Below the pieces are notes generated by a model. That model saw nothing but the letters and a program-made list of their open reading frames with translations, ran no database searches and had not been told where the DNA came from. This document shows positions 5,830-13,758 of a stretch of DNA of 21,325 nt, piece after piece (the first letter of the stretch is position 1; each line of letters opens with the position of its first letter). This DNA is from a virus. Position numbers and translations under genes: made by a program. The stretch spans positions 1 through 21,325 of the IMG/VR virus record IMGVR_UViG_3300036670_000032. One strand, written 5' to 3'.

Positions 5830-7280
5830 CTAGTTACCTTGGTAATTGTAAAAGGATACTGTGCATCCTTATAAAACTTTTTTCTTTCTGTCAAATGTCT
5901 CTTGCTGTATTTGCAAGCTGATGTAATATCCCAAATTTCTACATGGTCTTTGTCTTCCGCTTTCCTAATACCGCGTCCAATAGACTGGATAACCCTAACA
6001 AAGCTCTTTCCGGGTTCCAAAAGAACCAGATTAAAAATCCTAGGAATATTAATGCCCACAGCGGCCACACCATAAGTCGCCACAATAATCTTATTAGTAC
6101 TTGTTTTAATTTCATCATATGATTCTTTCCTATCATCTAATTTCATACCGCCGCTGACAAAGACGGCTTCTGGTATTCTTTCAATTAGTTGCTTACCAGT
6201 ATCGATACGATTGATTAATACTAGAGTATTGCCAGTCAACGACAGCTCTTTAATTTTATTTGCCATCCAGGTCAATCGACTATCGTCCGTAACTAAGAAG
6301 GTATATTCGTCTGAGAAACTTCTAAACACTTCTACTTCGTTAGTCTGTAATACATTAATGTTTAGTTGTGCTAACACACCTTTTTCTTGTAAGTCGTGTG
6401 CAGATACTCGATTAATAACTGGACCAATAGCTGCAAGGATGCCTTGAAACTCAAATGCTTCCTTAGGTACTGTACCGGTCAATCCCCAACGAATAGCACA
6501 ATTTTTAAAGTTAACAGTTAGTAGTTTTGTTAGAACTTCTGCTTTAGCTTGGTGTACTTCGTCAATGATAATTGCAACCACGCCTTCAATAAATTCAGCT
6601 AGGCTCAATACTGCGGTATCGTAGCTTTTCTTATCAAGCACATTTAGACTTTGCCATGTACATATAGTATGCATTCTTCCTAGTTCTTTTCTATCGCCGA
6701 AGTAAACTCCAACGTCTAGACCTAAGTTCTTATAATCTTCTTCAGTCTGCACAACAAGACTCTTGTTGGGAACAATAACCATAGTTCGACCATACGGCTC
6801 GCACAAATGACTTAATGTTGCTGTGGTAAGCGTCTTGCCTGCGCCAGTTGCAACTTCTTGCAATGCTTGCGGATTCTCGCAGAACTTATTAACTACATCA
6901 AATTGATAGTCTCGAAGTACAACTGGTTGTCCTGCTGCTATATGTCCTTTAGGCCAAGTCTTACCTCGATCGGCCCAATAGTTCCCATCAATCTGTGGAA
7001 ATTTTAGTTCATGATGTTCACGTAGATCTTCTACTTCAATTTCGTAGCCGGCTTCTTCTATAATAGGTAGTATAACATCCAAATGTGCAAGATAACCAGT
7101 GCCACCAATACTGAAATAGGTTTTAGTTCCATCCCATCTTCCTAATTTATATGACGGCATATGTCGTGCATATGGCAGCTCAAATTTTAATTTGTTGACA
7201 ATCTTACGTCGTGTCTCTACGCTAAGTCCGTCTACCTTAATGTTTACTTCGTCTCTGATTGTAAGTTTACAGCTCGACAA
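5826..7280 (-). CDS. uvsW: UvsW-type recombination DNA helicase
   Basis: A 484-residue superfamily 2 helicase. Residues 1-88 form the small N-terminal DNA-binding domain seen in UvsW, with LPYARHMPSYKLGRWDGTK. Walker A is ATGAGKT (144-150), the Walker B box is DEVH (240-243), motif III is GLTGT (266-270), and motif VI is QSIGRGIR (432-439). T4 UvsW is about 500 residues, so this is full length. The family unwinds D-loops and R-loops and remodels stalled forks, and in T4 it shuts down origin replication in favour of recombination-dependent replication. The start is a TTG at 7280 with AAGGA seven bases upstream; the next Met is at residue 41, inside the conserved domain. The gene overlaps the 391-aa gene by 14 bases. 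Confidence 0.95.
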   Translation of the reverse strand: MSSCKLTIRDEVNIKVDGLSVETRRKIVNKLKFELPYARHMPSYKLGRWDGTKTYFSIGGTGYLAHLDVILPIIEEAGYEIEVEDLREHHELKFPQIDGNYWADRGKTWPKGHIAAGQPVVLRDYQFDVVNKFCENPQALQEVATGAGKTLTTATLSHLCEPYGRTMVIVPNKSLVVQTEEDYKNLGLDVGVYFGDRKELGRMHTICTWQSLNVLDKKSYDTAVLSLAEFIEGVVAIIIDEVHQAKAEVLTKLLTVNFKNCAIRWGLTGTVPKEAFEFQGILAAIGPVINRVSAHDLQEKGVLAQLNINVLQTNEVEVFRSFSDEYTFLVTDDSRLTWMANKIKELSLTGNTLVLINRIDTGKQLIERIPEAVFVSGGMKLDDRKESYDEIKTSTNKIIVATYGVAAVGINIPRIFNLVLLEPGKSFVRVIQSIGRGIRKAEDKDHVEIWDITSACKYSKRHLTERKKFYKDAQYPFTITKVTR

Positions 7281-8442
7281 TTGGTTGTCCTTTTTGTTCT
7301 GATGGCTTAATATCGCCTAGGAAAATTACGCAAGGATGAGTATTGAACCAATCCTTTGCTATCATGCTTGTAGGCGGATAAATGTTGTTTGTAACTAATA
7401 GTGTAACAGAATCTTGTTCTTTAAACAACCACTTTGCCGGCTTTTGTTCAAAGATTAAAATGTCACCATCTTCAACCTTGCCGCCGAAACCATTATCTTT
7501 AATCCACTCATTTATGTCAGTCTTTGCTCCTTTTTCTGCTCTGAAACAAACTCTAACTTTGTTGCGATTAATATCCGACCGATCAATATCTTCTGCAAAT
7601 TTTGTTAACCAATTAATAGTATCACTTACACGATCCAGCACAATGCACATCTTGCCGCCTACTCGATGGTGCAGGTCCAGTAGCTCTTTATTAGTTTTAA
7701 TCCAAAACGCATTAGACTGCGATGCTGCAATCTTCTCAACAGTGCTAAACGGCATGCCCTCGTAGCAATAGCCCATACTCTTTGCCAACATTAGATCTTT
7801 TGAGTAGTTTCCTGTGCAGTGTTCGTTCCACCATAAATTAGTTTCATTACTAGAGTTCAGTAAGGTTACCCAATTTGCAATTAAGGCAGATGCTGGTGAA
7901 ATCTCTTCAGGAGCAGACCAAATTTCTTCAACTTCACCTAGTGCTATTAGCAAGGTATCGTCAATTTCAAAATTGTGTTTTACAGAAAAGTCATGCAGTT
8001 GGATTAAGTTACATTTATAAATTGACACTCGACGCATCTTCCTTTCGTGATCCCAAGTGCCATTAACTAAATCTCTAAATTCAGATTCAAATGCAGCTTT
8101 GATCTGGTAAGGAAATTTCATACAAACCACAGGGACCGTGTGCTCATCTTGCTCAACCCAAATGCTTTTGGTTAGATCAATAATCCTAAAAGGACTTTTC
8201 CACTTTGGTGTTTTGATATCGTCTTGATAATCAAGGCCGTGCCGTGCCATTACTACTTTATACTTGTCTAGTATCTTTAGCAAGAAGTTTGCTTGATTCT
8301 GAGTCAACGGTTTACTGTCTAAGATAGACGCATAGAAACTTTGGCTAGCACTTTGATCTTGATGCTGGATGTCTATGTCAAAAATAGAGGCGTGATAAAA
8401 ATCAGAAAAAATGTCTTCGATGTAGCGAGGTGATGATAGCAT
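7267..8442 (-). CDS. Hypothetical protein upstream of uvsW (391 aa)
   Basis: A 391-residue soluble protein of unknown function. The first 60 residues are Ser/Asp/Gln-rich. A segment NQANFLLKILDKYK follows, then mixed alpha/beta sequence. Residues about 200-250 contain LWWNEHCTGNYSKDLMLAKS. The C-terminal third reads like alternating strands and helices (KMCIVLDRVSD, NKVRVCFRAEKG, SVTLLVTNNI, HPCVIFLGDIKP), a pattern of a Rossmann-like or helicase-like domain without a visible Walker motif. I recall a protein of this size beside uvsW in other marine T4-like phages. It is directly preceded by a perfect consensus sigma70 promoter whose predicted initiation point is the start codon itself. The 14-base overlap with uvsW argues for shared expression and perhaps shared function. 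Confidence 0.75.
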   Translation of the reverse strand: MLSSPRYIEDIFSDFYHASIFDIDIQHQDQSASQSFYASILDSKPLTQNQANFLLKILDKYKVVMARHGLDYQDDIKTPKWKSPFRIIDLTKSIWVEQDEHTVPVVCMKFPYQIKAAFESEFRDLVNGTWDHERKMRRVSIYKCNLIQLHDFSVKHNFEIDDTLLIALGEVEEIWSAPEEISPASALIANWVTLLNSSNETNLWWNEHCTGNYSKDLMLAKSMGYCYEGMPFSTVEKIAASQSNAFWIKTNKELLDLHHRVGGKMCIVLDRVSDTINWLTKFAEDIDRSDINRNKVRVCFRAEKGAKTDINEWIKDNGFGGKVEDGDILIFEQKPAKWLFKEQDSVTLLVTNNIYPPTSMIAKDWFNTHPCVIFLGDIKPSEQKGQPIVEL

Positions 8443-8448
8443 TTAACT

Positions 8449-8477
8449 ATTATAGCACCGCCCAACACAGATGTCAA
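8449..8477 (-). promoter_or_regulatory. Perfect consensus sigma70 promoter (early) for the 391-aa gene and uvsW
   Basis: On the minus strand TTGACA (8472-8477), a 17-base spacer and TATAAT (8449-8454) match the bacterial housekeeping consensus at every position. The -35 box contains the TGA stop of the upstream glycosyltransferase gene. The ATG at 8442 follows TATAAT by six bases, so the message is predicted to be leaderless or nearly so. Confidence 0.85.
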
Positions 8478-9307
8478 CTAATCTTACCCAACAATCTTGT
8501 TAATGGTATACCTTTAGTAATTTCACCAATAGTCCATTCTGTGTGACAAAGCCTTAAGAACCAGTCTTCTCTATCTGGTAGTACAATGTTGTTGATGTTT
8601 TCAATTGTACCAGATAACGGACCTGCTAAACTTGAATGGTCACAAATAACTGGTATACCATTTATTGCTGCTTGAACTGCAGGACCGCTGTTATAATTTA
8701 TAACGCAATGATACCCATAAAAAATATCAAAATCGTCGTACGACCCAATTATTCTTTTTGGAGTTTCTATAAAAATATTTCTAATTTTTAATGGAAAAGG
8801 AGATCTAGGATGATATCTAACCACAATTCTTTTTTTAGAATATTGTCGAATTTTTTCAATAGTATCTTCAGTCCATTGCTTCATAGATGGCATTCCGGCC
8901 CACTGAAGGCTGTGCGAATGTTGGGTAGCAATTAAAATATCTCCCCGTCTTTTTTCTTGTATTGGGGTTAACTTAATTCCTAACTTAGTTGGACGATCAG
9001 TATCTAAGTTAATATCATTACCAAATATTCCAAGTCCATTAATATGATTAACACTAACTTTCCAAGTAGTACCTCGTACAAGACTGCCCACCTCAAGTAT
9101 AATTATAGGAGTTCCGGCGGATCGACTTTCATCATAAATTTTTTGATTAGCAGCCATTCGGCCGGCCCACAATACTGACCAAATTACCGGAATGGCATCT
9201 CCGGTTTTTACACTTTCATGTCCAAGTAATTTCAAGCCAGCCTCAAACGCATCAAAGATAGGTTGACTGTTTAGGGCACCGTGTTCGCGATATAATCTGA
9301 AGCGCAT
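8474..9307 (-). CDS. Capsule-synthesis-like GT-B glycosyltransferase paralogue 1
   Basis: A 277-residue protein belonging to the family repeated three more times in this window. Recognisable blocks are VIWSVLWAGRM near residue 41, a strand with RIVVRYHPRSPFP (residues about 159-171), NYNSGPAVQAAINGIPVICD (about 224-243), and the family C-terminus, WFLRLCHTEWTIGEITKG. The His-Pro and Asn-Ser-(G/S)-x-A-x(2-4)-A-x(2)-G-x-P blocks are typical of capsule polysaccharide synthesis or export and Kdo-transferase-like GT-B proteins. I infer a role in building or modifying a surface glycan; donor and acceptor are unknown. AGGA lies four bases before its ATG. It reads away from the plus-strand glycan genes that start at 9335 and ends inside the -35 box of the next promoter. 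Confidence 0.75.
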   Translation of the reverse strand: MRFRLYREHGALNSQPIFDAFEAGLKLLGHESVKTGDAIPVIWSVLWAGRMAANQKIYDESRSAGTPIIILEVGSLVRGTTWKVSVNHINGLGIFGNDINLDTDRPTKLGIKLTPIQEKRRGDILIATQHSHSLQWAGMPSMKQWTEDTIEKIRQYSKKRIVVRYHPRSPFPLKIRNIFIETPKRIIGSYDDFDIFYGYHCVINYNSGPAVQAAINGIPVICDHSSLAGPLSGTIENINNIVLPDREDWFLRLCHTEWTIGEITKGIPLTRLLGKIS

Positions 9308-9314
9308 AAGATCC

Positions 9315-9322
9315 TATAAATA
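9315..9322 (+). promoter_or_regulatory. T4-type late promoter box (TATAAATA) for the plus-strand glycan genes
   Basis: Perfect TATAAATA on the plus strand, placing initiation near 9328, just before the gene at 9335/9344. It is the only obvious promoter for the three plus-strand genes, implying late expression. Confidence 0.65.
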
Positions 9323-9326
9323 TAGC

Positions 9327-9336
9327 AGTATTTAAT
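9327..9336 (-). promoter_or_regulatory. Possible divergent late promoter box for the 8474-9307 gene
   Basis: The minus strand reads ATTAAATACT here, keeping the TAAATACT part of the T4 late consensus. Initiation near 9323 would leave a 15-base leader holding AGGA before the ATG at 9307. It lies back to back with the plus-strand box at 9315-9322. Confidence 0.35.
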
Positions 9337-9343
9337 GATTCCT

Positions 9344-9742
9344 ATGGACCAGTTTAAAAAAAGATTATCTAAGTTATCTAAGCATCCACAAAATGCAGTA
9401 GTCATCGGCAATGGGTTCGAACGATTAACTGATTTGTTGGATGTATTTGAAACTGTTTTTATATTCTCTAATAAGCCTGCTAGCATCAAGGCCAAGAACT
9501 TAGTTCCTAAAGAATCGATAATCTCAATATTGAATGCTATAAATGTAACTGCAATTCTTGTAGATTTAGAATACTTGCCTAGCCTAGAACAAACTTTACC
9601 GTTATGGCATCAATGGCGCCCTTTAATTTTAATAGAGGGAAATGATCCTATTGGTAGAGATAAGTCTCAAACATTATATAAAAATCATTATCGCTGTGTC
9701 GATCAACATAGTGTATATCACGTATGGAAATTTCAACCATGA
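9344..9742 (+). CDS. Hypothetical protein in the glycan block (about 132 aa)
   Basis: From the ATG at 9344 (MDQFKKRLSKL) this gives 132 residues; an in-frame ATG at 9335 adds three. Neither start has a clear Shine-Dalgarno. The sequence alternates strands and helices: NAVVIGNGFERL, ETVFIFSNKP, VTAILVDLEYL, RPLILIEGND. This suggests a small Rossmann-like fold, but I recognise no nucleotide or SAM motif. It is the first gene behind the late promoter at 9315-9322 and overlaps the next glycosyltransferase start as ATGA (9739-9742). It may be an accessory subunit to that glycosyltransferase, but this is inference from coupling only. Confidence 0.7.
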   Translation: MDQFKKRLSKLSKHPQNAVVIGNGFERLTDLLDVFETVFIFSNKPASIKAKNLVPKESIISILNAINVTAILVDLEYLPSLEQTLPLWHQWRPLILIEGNDPIGRDKSQTLYKNHYRCVDQHSVYHVWKFQP

Positions 9743-10545
9743 AAATAGCAGTAGTAACAACCTTTCACGAAAAAGGGTTAAAGACATATGCACAAAAGAT
9801 GATTAATACCTTCTGTGAAAATTGGCCAGACGAAGTTACCCTTCATATCTATCCTGAAAAATGCAACCCGATTATCAGAAATCATGGACATATCACATTA
9901 ACTAGTTTAGACGACGTTAAAGGGTTGACAGCATTTAAAGAAAAATGGAAGAACGTTCCTAAAGCAAATGGAGATGTTAGCGCTGATCCTATTCGTAGTA
10001 AACGTAAAGATTCAGGTAAAGGGTTCAAGTGGGATGCTGTACGATTTGCCCATAAAGTATATGCTATTTTTGATTGTGCAAAGTATTCAGATGCAGATGT
10101 GTTAGTATGGATGGATGCTGACACAATTTGCCATAGTCCTATTACTAAAGAGCGTTTAGAGCAGTTAATTCCTGTCGATAAAGACTTGTGCTTCCTTGGC
10201 CGTAAAGGAAAATATACTGAGTGTGGGTTATACTCGATGAACCTTAGATCACCATTAGTGCAATCATTCTTACAAGAATTTCAGCGCATGTATGACGATG
10301 CAGAATCCGGTATTTTTACATTGGATGAATGGCATGATAGTTTTGTATTTGATGCTGCTAGAACGAAATTTAAGAAATTAAACAACTTAGATTGGAGTAG
10401 TCATTTAATAGCAGGTGAAGGACATCCGTTAATCAACAGTGAATGGGGCGCCTATTTAGATCATTTAAAAGGCGCTCGAAAGACAGTTGGGCGGAGCCAA
10501 TTAAGCGATTTAAAAGTTAAAAGAACAGAGGAGTATTGGAAATGA
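9739..10545 (+). CDS. GT-A-type glycosyltransferase
   Basis: From the ATG at 9739 (MKIAVVTTFHEKGL), which forms an ATGA overlap with the preceding gene, this encodes 268 residues. The frame could also start at 9724, adding five residues. A first strand IAVVTTF, an FKWDAVRFAHKVYAIFD helix, and VLVWMDADTICHSPI with the metal-binding Asp126-x-Asp128 give the GT-A layout. Later blocks are CGLYSMNLRSPLVQSFL and the DEWHDSFVFD segment near residue 204. The enzyme probably transfers a sugar from a nucleotide-sugar donor using a divalent metal. The stop overlaps the FkbM methyltransferase start (ATGA), so sugar addition and methylation are translationally coupled. Confidence 0.85.
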   Translation: MKIAVVTTFHEKGLKTYAQKMINTFCENWPDEVTLHIYPEKCNPIIRNHGHITLTSLDDVKGLTAFKEKWKNVPKANGDVSADPIRSKRKDSGKGFKWDAVRFAHKVYAIFDCAKYSDADVLVWMDADTICHSPITKERLEQLIPVDKDLCFLGRKGKYTECGLYSMNLRSPLVQSFLQEFQRMYDDAESGIFTLDEWHDSFVFDAARTKFKKLNNLDWSSHLIAGEGHPLINSEWGAYLDHLKGARKTVGRSQLSDLKVKRTEEYWK

Positions 10546-11192
10546 AACAATCACATGGGTTTTGGTTTCCGGATTACGATAGTCATTTTCCGAAAATGCT
10601 TAATAAAAGTATGGTAAAAGACGGTGTTGCTAGATATCAATATCGGGCAAGAGATGCAGCTATCGCTATGTGCAATCAAAAAAGAATATGTTTAGATATC
10701 GGAGCGAATGTTGGATTATGGTCGTGCGACCTGGTTAGATCATTTGAACATGTTATTGCATTTGAGCCTGTAGTAGAGTTTATTGAATGTTTTAAAAAGA
10801 ACGTTACTAGTAATAACTATACTATGCACCAAATAGCTCTAGGGCGGACAGAAAGTGTTGTTGAGATGAATATTGTTCAAGGAAATACTGGGCATTCACA
10901 TATCAATCAACAATCAATAGGCAAAGGAACAATTCCGTTGAAAACTCTCGATAGCTTTGGTTTGTTAAACGTTGACATGATAAAAATTGATGTTGAGGGG
11001 TTTGAAGGTGAAATTCTTGCCGGGGCTATAGAAACTATAAAGAAAAATAAACCAATTTTAGTAATTGAACAGCAAAAACATGAATATCAAAATGATATAA
11101 ACGAAACACCGGCTATTAAGATTTTAGAAAATTGGGGTTACCGAGTCGTTGATCAATTTAGCAAGGACTGGATACTTAAATGTATTAATTAA
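10542..11192 (+). CDS. FkbM-family SAM-dependent methyltransferase (copy 1)
   Basis: From the ATG at 10542 this gives 216 residues; a GAGGAG ribosome site lies eight bases before it, and an upstream TTG at 10536 is the alternative. Motif I is CLDIGANVGLWS (SAM-binding), followed by VIAFEPVVEFIE. The FkbM signature is MIKIDVEGFEGEILAGA. FkbM enzymes O-methylate hydroxyls, commonly on sugars of glycans or antibiotics. It is the last of three coupled plus-strand genes and a paralogue of the gene at 16095-16718; both start with a 'W.PD.D.HF' N-terminal block. Its TAA shares TTAA with the stop of the convergent gene at 11189. Confidence 0.88.
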   Translation: MKQSHGFWFPDYDSHFPKMLNKSMVKDGVARYQYRARDAAIAMCNQKRICLDIGANVGLWSCDLVRSFEHVIAFEPVVEFIECFKKNVTSNNYTMHQIALGRTESVVEMNIVQGNTGHSHINQQSIGKGTIPLKTLDSFGLLNVDMIKIDVEGFEGEILAGAIETIKKNKPILVIEQQKHEYQNDINETPAIKILENWGYRVVDQFSKDWILKCIN

Positions 11193-12091
11193 GTTAAGTA
11201 TGGCAAGAATTTTTTATAAATTAATCCTTGTCTACTCTCATTGTCTGACCAATGACATGCTGCTAGATCGTGTATCCATTGTGTTCGATCAAATAACTCA
11301 GGATTATTGAATGAAGATAATGTGTTATTAGCCACTGGCCAACATACACTACTACTATCATCTACCCAAAGAGGAACTCCTGCTAAGATACTAGCAACAC
11401 CACTACTACTATTGAACACGAGTGCAGCCTTGGCATGTTTTAAATCTTTCAATAACGAAATAGTCTTACTATTACTAATAGAAACTCCAGGACAAACTAG
11501 CGACGACAAGTCTGCAACTTTTCCAGGATGGGGCCTAAGCACTATCGGCAGGTCTGTGTATTTGCGTACTTCTTGAATTTTATTTCTAGACCACGTAACC
11601 GGATCGATTCCTTTCATACTCCATCCGCCGTCACGTTGTACTAAGAATAAAATATAGTCTCCGGAGTTTTTCCAGTTTGCTATTTTTAGGCCTAAATCAC
11701 GGCTTACATTTTCCCATTGGCTAGAATCCGAATTCTTATTCGCGTACTCGCTAGTATCGTAAAATACTCCGTTGAGACTATATCTCAAATACTTATTTTT
11801 GACATCGTTAAATTTAAAACAATTAGCATCGATTGCCATTGTGTGATTGCCTGCTTTTTTCTGAGAGTCTATAACTACTGCCCTAAGCCTGATATTTGAA
11901 GTAGATTGAACCGGAGCAGTCCAGCCTAATATTACCGCTAATTTTGCAGGACGATATACATAGTGTGTTTCTATATGAACGCGAGCACCGGCTTTTCGAG
12001 CGCCTTCGGCAAATGCAGTTAATGCATCTACTTTTCTGCCAGGTTCTTGCTTATGCAATGAACTAAGATATACTACAACGTCATTTATCAT
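11189..12091 (-). CDS. Capsule-synthesis-like GT-B glycosyltransferase paralogue 2
   Basis: A 300-residue protein beginning MINDVVVYLSSLHKQEPG. It shows the family blocks in order: LAVILGWTAPVQST, YILFLVQRDGGWSMKG, LPIVLRPHPGKV, FNSSSGVASILAGVPLWVDD, and the C-terminal WIHDLAACHWSDNESRQG. Compared with the other three copies it keeps the His-Pro pair, as paralogue 1 does and paralogues 3 and 4 do not. It starts in an ATGA overlap with the end of the GT-A/GT-B fusion gene upstream, so it is co-translated with it. Substrates unknown. Its expression probably depends on the minus-strand glycan operon that begins at 17353, or on late boxes inside it. Confidence 0.75.
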   Translation of the reverse strand: MINDVVVYLSSLHKQEPGRKVDALTAFAEGARKAGARVHIETHYVYRPAKLAVILGWTAPVQSTSNIRLRAVVIDSQKKAGNHTMAIDANCFKFNDVKNKYLRYSLNGVFYDTSEYANKNSDSSQWENVSRDLGLKIANWKNSGDYILFLVQRDGGWSMKGIDPVTWSRNKIQEVRKYTDLPIVLRPHPGKVADLSSLVCPGVSISNSKTISLLKDLKHAKAALVFNSSSGVASILAGVPLWVDDSSSVCWPVANNTLSSFNNPELFDRTQWIHDLAACHWSDNESRQGLIYKKFLPYLT

Positions 12092-13749
12092 TTGGCTGGA
12101 TAATATACTGTTTGTGTTGCAGGATCTTCGTTAAGGATTCTCCATGCAGTGCCGTTACGCATATCTGCTTCGCTAAACTGGCAGTAGGCAAGATGAGCAG
12201 CCCATAATGCTAATTCGTCCAAACTAGGAATATATGGGTTTTCTATTTGAGAAAGATCATCTAAACACAATTGGTGCGCAGCATTAGGTCCAAGCGTAAA
12301 TGCAGGCTTGCCCAAAAGTAGTGCTTCTGATGCTGCGATACTATTATATGTAACTAGACAATGTACATTGTCAGCTAATGCCATTTCCATAGTATCTGTT
12401 GACGATCTTTCTCTTCTACTAACTTTCTGCCTAATAACAATTGGTCGGTCAGTATGTTGTTTAATTGTAGAAATAATTTCTTCCATCCATTTGTCTAAAT
12501 TTAATCCAAATGCATTCATAGCCTTGGCACTAGGAGGGCACACTAGAATATTGCTACCAGGTCTAAACTTTTTCTTGCGCCAGCCAACTTGGTCTAATCG
12601 ATCAAACGGTCTTTCGATAATTGGACCAATGTTTTGCATGGCATTTTTAGTAATTCTATGATAGAATTTTTTACGTACATTACCAAAGTATCCAGTATCA
12701 ATATAGAAATAATCTCTGCCTGCGGCAGCACATGCTTTCATATATTTGTGCTTAGTGATTCCTCTAAATATTACCGGAGACATTAACTGTTCTACTTTAT
12801 CATAAGTTGTTATTTGGCCACCACAGCCTAATATAAATGATTCCATGTATGGATCCCATCCTAGTCCTTTGCCGTCACTAACATCTCTGCCGCCATCTAC
12901 TGCTACGGCATTCTTACTATCTAACATTTTAATTTCGTTAATTACCTGATCAATTGTAGTTCCGTATATTTCATTAGCAGGATCAACTCTATATTTTAAA
13001 ATATGATTAAACACTGATCGGATGTTGTCGGGGATATTATCAAATGGCTTAGGTGCTGGCTGTACAATTATTGATTCAATATAGCTTGCTTTCTCCTGCT
13101 CCCATACTGCTCCGAATTCTACATGCGTGCAATTCGGAAACCAAGGACCGCCTTCTGTATAATGTATAACTTTTGGATACCCGTCTTTAGGAGTCTTGTA
13201 CCATCCTACTAGCCAATTGTATTCGTGTGATAACGAACCAATTTGGCTATCGTTTAACCATCTGAATCTGTGAAAATATTCTCCAGTATTTGACATGCTA
13301 TTAACAGCAGCAGCGGTCATTTTTGCATTAGCAGGATGCCCGCAATTCCACAAAATTACTGAACTCCAATTTTTTCTAGGATACAGGTGCTGTGTTTTTC
13401 CGTCCATTTTTTCTCCGGCTAACGGCGTGTAGTCGTGTTTAACTACCATAACTGCATAGTCGTCGTTTGCCTGTTTAAAAATTTCCTCAACATCAACCTG
13501 AAAAATAATATCGCTGTCACAGAATATTGCCCAACCTTTGTATTCCATCATATGAGGAACAAGGAAGCGGGTAAATGTAAATTCAGTCGAACTTAGGTTA
13601 TCAAAATTTCTGGTATATAATTTTTTCTCTATCAGTTCTTTCTGCTTTAACGGTATTACAGTAACAGCAGAATTCCGTTTAGTAATACTATGTTTACACA
13701 CTTCGTATGCTATACTTTCTCTTGAATCCCATCCAATAAAAACCTTCAT
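12088..13749 (-). CDS. Two-domain fusion: GT-A glycosyltransferase plus capsule-synthesis-like GT-B domain (paralogue 3)
   Basis: A 553-residue fusion. Residues 1-225 are a GT-A domain starting MKVFIGWDSRESIAYEV, with the metal motif FCDSDI (Asp78-x-Asp80), WSSVILWNCGHP and a distal VIHYTEGGPWF. After a linker, residues about 300-545 are a paralogue of the neighbouring gene at 13759-14562. Shared blocks are IFRGITKHKYMKAC, DYFYIDTGYFGN, HRITKN.MQN..PIIERP.DR, DRPIVIRQK, NSIAASEALLLGKPAFTL and LALWAAHLAYCQFSEADMRNG. The similarity is visible at DNA level too, which points to a tandem duplication followed by fusion. One polypeptide with two transferase domains could add two sugars in sequence. 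Donors and acceptors are unknown. Confidence 0.82.
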   Translation of the reverse strand: MKVFIGWDSRESIAYEVCKHSITKRNSAVTVIPLKQKELIEKKLYTRNFDNLSSTEFTFTRFLVPHMMEYKGWAIFCDSDIIFQVDVEEIFKQANDDYAVMVVKHDYTPLAGEKMDGKTQHLYPRKNWSSVILWNCGHPANAKMTAAAVNSMSNTGEYFHRFRWLNDSQIGSLSHEYNWLVGWYKTPKDGYPKVIHYTEGGPWFPNCTHVEFGAVWEQEKASYIESIIVQPAPKPFDNIPDNIRSVFNHILKYRVDPANEIYGTTIDQVINEIKMLDSKNAVAVDGGRDVSDGKGLGWDPYMESFILGCGGQITTYDKVEQLMSPVIFRGITKHKYMKACAAAGRDYFYIDTGYFGNVRKKFYHRITKNAMQNIGPIIERPFDRLDQVGWRKKKFRPGSNILVCPPSAKAMNAFGLNLDKWMEEIISTIKQHTDRPIVIRQKVSRRERSSTDTMEMALADNVHCLVTYNSIAASEALLLGKPAFTLGPNAAHQLCLDDLSQIENPYIPSLDELALWAAHLAYCQFSEADMRNGTAWRILNEDPATQTVYYPAK

Positions 13750-13758
13750 TTTCTTCCT

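Noticed and set aside
5837-7280. uvsW starting at a later ATG instead of TTG
   Set aside because: The next Met is residue 41, inside the conserved N-terminal domain, whereas the TTG has a well-placed AGGA-type ribosome site.
11180-11215. Bidirectional terminator between the convergent genes at 11189-11192
   Set aside because: The A/T-rich palindromic sequence around TTAATTAA has no G/C stem and would form only a very weak hairpin.
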